Source of the DNA: UBA7985 sp038141425
GTDB lineage: Bacteria > Pseudomonadota > Alphaproteobacteria > UBA7985
Assembly (NCBI GenBank): GCA_038141425.1
Contig: JAYQIC010000009.1
Coordinates: 1-64,000, forward strand
Length of the DNA stretch: 64,000 nucleotides
Direction of reading: 5' to 3'
Below the pieces are notes generated by a model. The model ran no database searches, was not told where the DNA came from, and saw nothing but the letters and a program-made list of their open reading frames with translations. A program made the position numbers and the translations under genes. Below are positions 57,501 through 64,000 of the stretch, in pieces. Position 1 is the stretch's first letter; every line of letters begins with the position of its first letter.

Positions 57501-59998
57501 TCAGGTCCAGCGTGCCTTCGGCGACGGGCAGATCGATATAGCTGCTCTCGTAGTTCCAGCGCCCGCCGTCGAAGTACCAGCGATAGTCGTAAATCTCGCG
57601 GTAGAGCGTCCAGCTTACCGCAGCCTCGGCGGCCTTACCCTCGGCGGTCAGCGCCTGCAGGTCAAAGCGCAACGCGGCGCCTTCTTCCACCGGCGTTCGG
57701 CGTCGAAGGCAGGGCGCAGGCCCAGCAGCACGCGTTCGCCGGCGAGCTTCACGGTTGCAGCCGTGCTCTCCTGCCGTCCCGCCGCATCGGTCACGACCGC
57801 GCGCAGTTCGACCAGCGCCAGCGCGGTCTGGTCGGGCAGGGTAAAGGCAGGGATCTCGAAGCTGACCCGACCCGTGTCATCCGTGTCTTCAACCAGATCG
57901 AAGGGCGCGGCGAATATGAAGTCTTCCTGCGCCAGACCCACGATAAAGCCATCGATCTGCGTCTGTGGCACCAACGAGGCCAGGAGGTGGACCGACAGGT
58001 CCTGCGCCGGGGCACCGAAGAGGTAGTCGACCTGCACCTCGATACGGTCGCTGCCGTCCAGCTTCAGCGCCGGTGGATCGACAATCTCGATCTCCACCGA
58101 AGGCGGGACAAAGTCGCTGACCGGGAGGGTCAGGCTGCGCAGGGGCGGCAGGTCGGCCGCCAGCGCGAGATCGAGGGTCCAGCGGCCCTGCCGCGCGCCG
58201 AAGGGCAGGGGGATTTCCACCTCAAAACCCCGGCCTGCGTTCGAGGCTGATCTCGAATTCAGCAGTGACTTCACCGAAGGGGTTGCGCAGGGTCGCGATC
58301 AGGCTGTCGGGGGCGATCATGGCCTGTCCATCCGGACCGCTGCCGACCTGCAGCAACCCGGCGACGCGGGCGGTCTCGCCCTCGCGATAGGTGCCGCGGT
58401 CGGCCTTGACCCAGAGGTCGAGCGCGCTGTCTTTGATCGCGGGCAGACCGCGCGGGGTTTCGATTTCCACTGGTGTGCGCTCGAGCGCGAGGAAGGCATC
58501 GCCCAGCGTCGGATGACTGGCGTAGAGGTAGAGCGGCTGGTTGCCATCGCGGCCACGCAGTTGCGGGGCGCTGAAAAAGGCCGTTGTTGCCGCTTCGGTT
58601 GCTGCTCTGCCCGCCGACGCGGGGGACAGCACGCGGTTGCCGCTGGTGACCATGTCCACGGAGACACCATCGAACACCGGCTGGCCGGTGCGGGTGTCGA
58701 CGGCTGTGATGAACAGGCCTTCGGGGGTTTTCACGGCGGTCAGGCCAAGGTCCGAAACCATCAGCCATTTGATTTCATCGCCGCTGCGGACATCTGGCGC
58801 TCGCGCGGTCAGCAGATAAAGCCCTCGTTCAGCCGGGGTGCCGAGCATGTCCGCCAGTGCCAGCCCGTCCCGCCGCCGCTCGTGTTCGAGCATGTCGACC
58901 CGGACGAGGCCTTCGAACACCGGCACGACGCTGCTGCGGAAGGCATCGCCGCTGCCGCCATAGTCATAATAGGGGTCATCGCCGACGGTGATCTGCCCCG
59001 TTGTCTGCGCCAGCAGGCCCTCGCGCAGCACCTGTTTAATATTGCGCTCATCGAGGTGGTAGAGACCGACCATGATCTGCTCGTAGTTCACGGTTTCCAG
59101 CGGCACCAGCTGGCTGCCTGAAGCCGGCAGCATGTAGCCCTGACCGGGTAGGGCCACTTCCGGGGTGCGTGCGGGCGTTTGCAGACTGAGGGTGACGCTC
59201 TCCCGCATGCGCTTGCCGCCGGCGCTCTTGAGGCCTTCGCGCACGGTGATGTCGTAGGTCTCGGCAAAACCCGCGCCGACGATGCACAGCTCCCGGCCAT
59301 TGCCCTTGACCACGTAGTGTTCGACCGAAGGACGGGGGCTGAGCGTGATCAGCTCGCGGTAGTCGACGCGGTGGGCCGCCTGCAGCGGACGGGAGAACAG
59401 CAGGCACAGCTGGGCGAAATCGCCTTGCTGTGCGGTCCAGCTCTTGGCCGGTCCGAACAGGCTGACTTCGCCGGTGAGCTCGCGCAACCGCCACTCGAGG
59501 TCGTAGCTCAGCGCCTCATCGCCGCTGTTGTCAGCCAGCCGGAGGACGGTCTGCGCCAGATTGATGTCGCGGGGGCTGTCGAGCAGGTCCAGCGCCTCAA
59601 CCGCCAGCGCGCGCGCATGATCGGCCCGGCCTGCGTTGCGGGCGACGGCGGCGGCCAGCAGTGCGGCCCGACCATCGTGGTCCGCATCCAGCGTCAGGGC
59701 CAGCAGCAGCCGATAACCGCTCTCGATGATATTCCAGTCGTAGGTGTCGTAAGGCTGGCTGAACAGCAGGCGGTAGGTGTTGTTGCTCAGCTGATCTCCG
59801 GCACCGGCGAGGTCGAGGAAACTGTAGGCGCCGAGGGTCGAGGCACGGATTGTGTCGAGGTCGTCGCGGTCGCGCAGCGACTGGGCCGTTGCGGCACCCG
59901 TGAGACCAAGGAGAAGACTGGCAGAAAGGATGAATGAGGGAGAGGGAGAGGGAGAGGCCGACAAGGGCGGGGGACACGAAGCGAGACAGGGCGGACAA
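54575..59998 (-). CDS. Bacterial alpha-2-macroglobulin, frameshifted
   Basis: A large periplasmic protease trap encoded together with pbpC, as in E. coli (yfhM). The N-terminus has a signal peptide (SFILSASLLLGLTGAATAQ). Four long frame segments, with breaks near 58250, 57680 and 55165, cover the macroglobulin domains. PFRCTEQTTSRAIG (Cys codon at 56055) is the thioester motif, so this is the thioester-bearing class. The C-terminal region DYDYGEARADRVLFGFFL and GAYVEAMMRPSIHARG is typical. An ATG at 59998 joined across the SPSPSP repeat, or a TTG at 59964, would start it. About 1800 residues after joining. Confidence 0.85.
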
Positions 59999-60272
59999 AG
60001 AGCAGGCCTCCTTAGTCAGAATAGGTCATTGTCAGTAAGGGACTGAAAGCATTCATAATGATGGGCTTTGATTGAGGCGTCTTAGCGGCAGGACTTGGCA
60101 AAATTGCCCCGTTCTGGATGGAAACAAGGCCGGGGTCGGGGCGGTAAAAAGCGACAATTGTACAGGCTGTCTCATTGCACCGGCCCGCTGGTCGGCCTAG
60201 GGTCTGGCCGTGCTGGACGGAGATCCCGAAAAGGGACCCGGGCACGGACTTAGAAGGAGAGGAGGACGCAGC
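59999..60272. other. Divergent promoter region between alpha-2-macroglobulin and acyl-CoA synthetase
   Basis: No gene is supported. The region between two divergent genes must contain both promoters. AGAAGGAGAGGAGG directly upstream of the ATG at 60273 is a purine-rich ribosome-binding segment. No structured operator was found. Confidence 0.45.
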
Positions 60273-61907
60273 ATGTCCAACGCAATTCCCGCCGAAATCA
60301 ATCCGAAGGGCTACGGCCATATTCTCGATATGCTTGAAGACGCCGTGGCGACCTATGGCGATAAGCCTGCCTACACGTCGATCCTGCAAACCTTCACCTA
60401 CGCCCAGTTCGGGCAGATGGTGGATGATTTCTCCTCTTACCTTGCGAGCCTTGAGGGCCTCGAGCCCGGCGACCGGGTGATGGTGCAGATGCCGAACCTG
60501 ATGGCGGCGCCGGTTACCTTCCTATCGATCTGGAAAGCCGGATTTGTGCCGGTGCCTGCGAACCCGCTCTACACGGCGCGGGAAATCCGCAACGTCATCG
60601 AAGACAGCGGCGCCAAGGCGATCATCGCCTTCCGCTCCGCGACCTTCACCGATGAGACCCTTGCCGGGACCAGCATTATCCACCGCGTGGCCGTGGCGCG
60701 TACCGATTGCCACCCGGCACCGAAGAAATGGATCGTCGACCTTGCGCTGCAGCTGCGGAAAACGCCGCCGCTGGGGGACCTGCCCACCGGGGCGGTCGGC
60801 TTCCGGGAAGCGATCAAGCGCGGCCGTGGTCTGCCCACGCCCAACGTCGAGCGCGCCTCTGACCAGCTGGCGCTGCTGCAATACACCGGCGGCACGACCG
60901 GGACGCCAAAGGGGGTGATGCTGACCCAGGCCAACATCATCTCCAACGCGATGCAGAACCTCGCCCACGCGCCCAATTCCTTCGAATACGGCAGTGAGAC
61001 GATGGTCGGCTGTCTGCCGATGTACCACATCATGCCGCTCTACGCGCACATCCTGCTGCCCTTCGCCATCGGTGCTCACACGCTGCTGATCGCCGATCCG
61101 CGCAACAACGCGACCTTCGTGGCGGCGCTGAAATCGACACCGTTCACGATCTTCGTGGGCATCCATACCCTGTTCAACAACCTGCTGGGCGACGAGGCCT
61201 TCCGCGAGCTGGACTTCTCCAAGCTCAAGTTCTCGACCTCCGGCGGTATGGCACTGCCCAAGGCGACCGCAGAGCGCTGGCAGGAAGTGACCGGCGCGCC
61301 GGTGACCGAGGGCTACGGCCTGTCTGAAACCTCGCCCGTGCTGACCGCAAACCCGCTTGAGGCCATCCAGCTGGGCACGGTCGGCACCAAACTGCCGCTG
61401 ACTGAAATCCGGATCATTACCGACGACGGCAAGGAAGCCGGGGTCGAGGAACCCGGCGAGTTGCAGGCCCGCGGCCCGCAGGTCATGCGCGGTTACTGGA
61501 ACCGCCCCGACGCCACGGCCGAAGTCATGACCGATGACGGCTTCTTTAAGACCGGCGACGTCGCCGTGATTCAGGAAGACGGCTACTACCGCATCGTCGA
61601 CCGCATCAAGGACCTGATCAACGTCTCCGGCTTCAACGTGTTCCCGGCCGAGATCGAGGACGTGCTGGCCGGGCTCGACGGCTTGCTCGAATGCGGCGTG
61701 GTCGGGGTCATGGGCGACAATGACATCGAGCAGGTAAAGGTGTGTGTGGTCCGCGACCCGGATTCCGCTGCGACGGTATCGGCCGAGGACGTTGTGGCCT
61801 TCGCCAAGGACAACCTCGCCGCCTACAAGGTGCCGAAGATCGTCGAGTTTATTGACGAGTTGCCGAAGTCGGCCGTGGGCAAGATCCTGCGCCGCGAACT
61901 GCGCTGA
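60273..61907 (+). CDS. Long-chain acyl-CoA synthetase (AMP-forming)
   Basis: It activates fatty acids to acyl-CoA through an acyl-AMP. MSNAIPAEINPKGYGHILDM begins the protein. The ATP-binding P-loop is YTGGTTGTPKGVM (residues about 210-222). EGYGLSETSPVLTANP is the second motif, and GFFKTGDVAVIQEDGYYRIV the third. The lysine of the final motif is in PKSAVGKILRRELR. It is complete at 544 residues with no break. The family and reaction are clear, and chain length is not readable. It is followed closely by a peptidase gene on the same strand, probably in one transcript. Confidence 0.9.
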   Translation: MSNAIPAEINPKGYGHILDMLEDAVATYGDKPAYTSILQTFTYAQFGQMVDDFSSYLASLEGLEPGDRVMVQMPNLMAAPVTFLSIWKAGFVPVPANPLYTAREIRNVIEDSGAKAIIAFRSATFTDETLAGTSIIHRVAVARTDCHPAPKKWIVDLALQLRKTPPLGDLPTGAVGFREAIKRGRGLPTPNVERASDQLALLQYTGGTTGTPKGVMLTQANIISNAMQNLAHAPNSFEYGSETMVGCLPMYHIMPLYAHILLPFAIGAHTLLIADPRNNATFVAALKSTPFTIFVGIHTLFNNLLGDEAFRELDFSKLKFSTSGGMALPKATAERWQEVTGAPVTEGYGLSETSPVLTANPLEAIQLGTVGTKLPLTEIRIITDDGKEAGVEEPGELQARGPQVMRGYWNRPDATAEVMTDDGFFKTGDVAVIQEDGYYRIVDRIKDLINVSGFNVFPAEIEDVLAGLDGLLECGVVGVMGDNDIEQVKVCVVRDPDSAATVSAEDVVAFAKDNLAAYKVPKIVEFIDELPKSAVGKILRRELR

Positions 61908-61919
61908 TCCGGGGCCGGC

Positions 61920-63691
61920 GTGGCGACGATTGTCGACCTTGCTGCGTTTCGGGGTGAGCTGCGCCGGCAGGGGCTGAACGCCTTTCTCGTCCCCATGGAC
62001 GATGCGCATATGGGCGAGTACTCGCCCGGCTCCGAGCGGCGGATTACCGCGCTCAGCGGGTTTCTGGGCTCGGCGGGTTTTGCCGTTGTCACCCTCGACA
62101 AGGCGCTGATCTGGACCGACTCGCGCTACACCATCGCCATCCGGCTGGAGGTTGACGAGGCGGTCTGGACCATCGGTGAAATCGAGACCGGCGGCCCGCT
62201 CGCCAGTGTGTCGGGCTTTCTGAAGGCCGGTGAGGTCTTGGGCTACGACCCACAGATGCACACCATCGGCGGCGTGGAGTCCTGGACTCAGGCCGTGGCC
62301 AAGGTCAGTGCCAGCCTGAAGCCCGTCAGCAAAAACCCGGTCGATGCCGTCTGGCGCGATCAGCCTGCGCCGCCCGCCACGCCGGTGGTGCCCCACGGGC
62401 TGGAATACAGCGGCCTGGCCAGCGTGGACAAGCGCCGGACCCTCGCCGCTGAGCTGTCGAGGGAAGGGCTGAGCGCGCAGGTCATCAACCAGCCGGACTC
62501 CGTTGCGTGGCTGCTCAACGCGCGCGCCGACGATATCGACGGGCTGCCGGTCCCCGCTCGTTCGCGACCCTGCACGCCGACGGCTCGGTCGACTGGTTTA
62601 TCCAGCCGGAGCGGATCACCGACGCCATGCATCAGGCGCTGGATAATCGCGTGGCGATTTTCCCGCCCGAAGAAATGAGCGCAAGGCTGGGACAGCTGAG
62701 CGGGTGGGTGGGTCTTGACCGGACCACCTGCAATGCCGCCATCGCCGAGACCCTGCGTGATGCAGGCGTTGAAGTCGTTGCCAACACCGATCCGGTGGTG
62801 CTGCCACGCGCCATCAAAAATGAGACCGAGCAGCAGGGCGCACGCGATGCCCAGCGCCGTGACGCCCGCGCCATGATCCGCTTTTCCCGCTGGCTGGCTG
62901 AGCATCCGGCGATCGAGCAGGAAAGCGAGCTGTCAGTCGCGGCTGCGCTTTTGGGCTTCCGTGAGCAGAACCCGGACCCCGTGCCGATGAACGGGATCAG
63001 CTTCAACACCATCTCGGCCTTTGCCGGGCACGCCGCAATCGCGCACTACGCGGTCAGTGAAGAAACAAAGCCTGCCGCTGGCCAAGGTCAGATGCTGTTG
63101 GTCGACAGCGGCGGGCAGTATCACAACGGCACCACCGATATCACCCGGGTCTGGGCGATCGGCGGGCAGGCGACCGATCGGCAGCGCCGGGATTACTGCC
63201 TCACCCTCAAGGGGCATCTGGCACTGGCGCGGCAGGCTTTCCCGACCGGCACCATGGGGCACCATCTGGATGCGCTGACCCGCCAGTTCATGTGGGCCGA
63301 GGGCATCGATTTTCAGCACGGTACCGGCCATGGGATCGGCTCTTATCTCAGCGTGCACGAAGGCCCGCAGGGTATCAGCAAAAACCCGGGCAAGGCGGCG
63401 CTGCAAGCCGGTATGCTGCTCAGCAACGAGCCCGGCATCTACCGCGAGGGCGAGAGCGGGGTGCGGATCGAGAATGTCGAGCTGGTCGTGACCCGCGCCG
63501 ACGGCTTCCTCGCCTTCGAAACGCTGACGCTGGTGCCCTATGACCGCAATCTGATCGATCTCAGCCTGCTGACGCCGGAAGAAATCGCACAAATCGACGC
63601 CTACCACGCGCGCATTCTGGCCGAGGTCGGCCCGGACCTCGACGGCGCTGACCTCGAACACCTCAGACAGACCACGGAACCGCTCGCGTGA
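61920..63691 (+). CDS. Xaa-Pro aminopeptidase (aminopeptidase P), frameshifted
   Basis: A two-domain creatinase-fold N-terminal region plus M24 catalytic domain. It cleaves N-terminal X-Pro bonds in the cytosol. The N-terminal part has LNAFLVPMDDAHMGEYSPG and ALSGFLGSAGFAVVT. The catalytic part has LLVDSGGQYHNGTTDITRVW (two Asp), GTGHGIGSYLSVHEGP (His) and NEPGIYREGESGVRIENVE (Glu, Glu). A shift near 62555 joins them. GTG 61920 is the likely start. The joined length, about 590 residues, matches the long bacterial aminopeptidase P class. Its stop overlaps the next start, so the genes are coupled. Confidence 0.88.
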
Positions 63692-64000
63692 CGCAATCGC
63701 CTTCCCCCCAAACCCCATCTCCTTCGCTTAGCCGGCTGGAGCAGCTGCACGACTATACCTACCGCAAGGTCTCGGGCGTGCTGGGCGAGTGTCAGAGCCC
63801 GCTGGAGCCGATCAACCTCTCGGTCGGTGAGCCGAAATTCGGGGCGTATGAAACCGTCGGCGAGGCGCTGGCCGCGACCGACCCAACTGGCTGGGGCAAA
63901 TACCCGCCGGTCAACGCGGGTCCTGACCTGCGCGAAGCTGTGGCCGGCTGGATCCGGCGGCGCTACGACCTCCCCGCCGACATGCTGGACACCCACGCGC
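63688..64000 (+). CDS. Class I/II PLP aminotransferase, N-terminal part (DapC-like), runs off window
   Basis: The first 104 codons are visible from a GTG at 63688 that overlaps the peptidase stop. The sequence includes LSRLEQLHDYTYRKVSG, LEPINLSVGEPKFG and WGKYPPVNAGPDLREAVA, which match the N-terminus of alphaproteobacterial aminotransferases often annotated as succinyldiaminopimelate transaminase. The PLP lysine lies beyond the right edge. The remaining C-terminal part is missing because the window ends. Substrate assignment is not possible from this part. Confidence 0.75.
   Translation, partial: MTQSPSPQTPSPSLSRLEQLHDYTYRKVSGVLGECQSPLEPINLSVGEPKFGAYETVGEALAATDPTGWGKYPPVNAGPDLREAVAGWIRRRYDLPADMLDTHA

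Noticed and set aside
60522..62396. Minus-strand frame of about 620 codons opposite the acyl-CoA synthetase
   Set aside because: Antisense to two recognised genes, low-complexity composition with many His, Asp and Arg, no domain seen.
1..64000. CRISPR arrays, rRNA genes, insertion sequences and prophage genes
   Set aside because: None of their signatures (regular repeats and spacers, rRNA sequence, transposase motifs or phage structural genes) was seen.

Overview
The window is high-GC DNA from a proteobacterium, most likely an alphaproteobacterium. Points in favour are the CobS/CobT-like pair, a hapCDEF-type ring-cleavage operon, a PA0069-type radical SAM protein, adjacent alpha-2-macroglobulin and pbpC genes, and a typical alphaproteobacterial tRNA-Cys and aminotransferase set. 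I cannot place it to genus. Many genes are split into two to six frame segments that join end to end without loss of family sequence, often at G or C runs. This looks mainly like uncorrected single-base indels. At least one element, a truncated NusG-like gene at 5.8-6.1 kb, is real decay.

Region 1 (1-17.8 kb) is a cell-surface polysaccharide locus, mostly on the minus strand. It holds a WbpM/PglF-type UDP-GlcNAc dehydratase, the CapE-CapF-CapG trio for UDP-N-acetyl-L-fucosamine, a sulfotransferase, a DegT aminotransferase, an initiating sugar-phosphate transferase (cut by the left edge), GlmS, GalU, a WecA/GT4 transferase, a second GlmS-like protein that has lost the catalytic residues, and a NusG/RfaH-like antiterminator. 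A DUF433/DUF5615 toxin-antitoxin pair and the NusG-like remnant sit between the two halves.

Region 2 (18-39.6 kb) is a catabolic island. A LysR regulator diverges from a cytosolic sulfatase and an arylsulfotransferase-like gene. A CobT-like VWA protein and an IclR regulator follow. The main plus-strand operon encodes two-subunit hydroquinone 1,2-dioxygenase (HapCD-like), 4-hydroxymuconic semialdehyde dehydrogenase, maleylacetate reductase, a five-gene branched-chain-type ABC importer, 3-oxoadipate CoA-transferase (CatIJ type), hydroxyquinol 1,2-dioxygenase, a Rieske ferredoxin, a CobS-like AAA+ protein and 3-oxoadipyl-CoA thiolase. Together they would take hydroquinone or hydroxyquinol to succinyl-CoA and acetyl-CoA. 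The sulfatase, arylsulfotransferase and importer suggest that the feedstock is imported, possibly as an aryl sulfate. This last step is inference.

Region 3 (39.6-64 kb) is mostly housekeeping and scattered functions: YCII protein, an Abi/HEPN-like protein, a DddP-like M24 enzyme, pirin, phosphate acetyltransferase, tRNA-Cys, a Sel1-repeat protein, TetR regulator, flavin reductase-like protein, radical SAM protein, FAH-family hydrolase, HemC, GNAT, PbpC with alpha-2-macroglobulin, an acyl-CoA synthetase, Xaa-Pro aminopeptidase, and the start of a class I aminotransferase. No rRNA, CRISPR array or insertion sequence was recognised.
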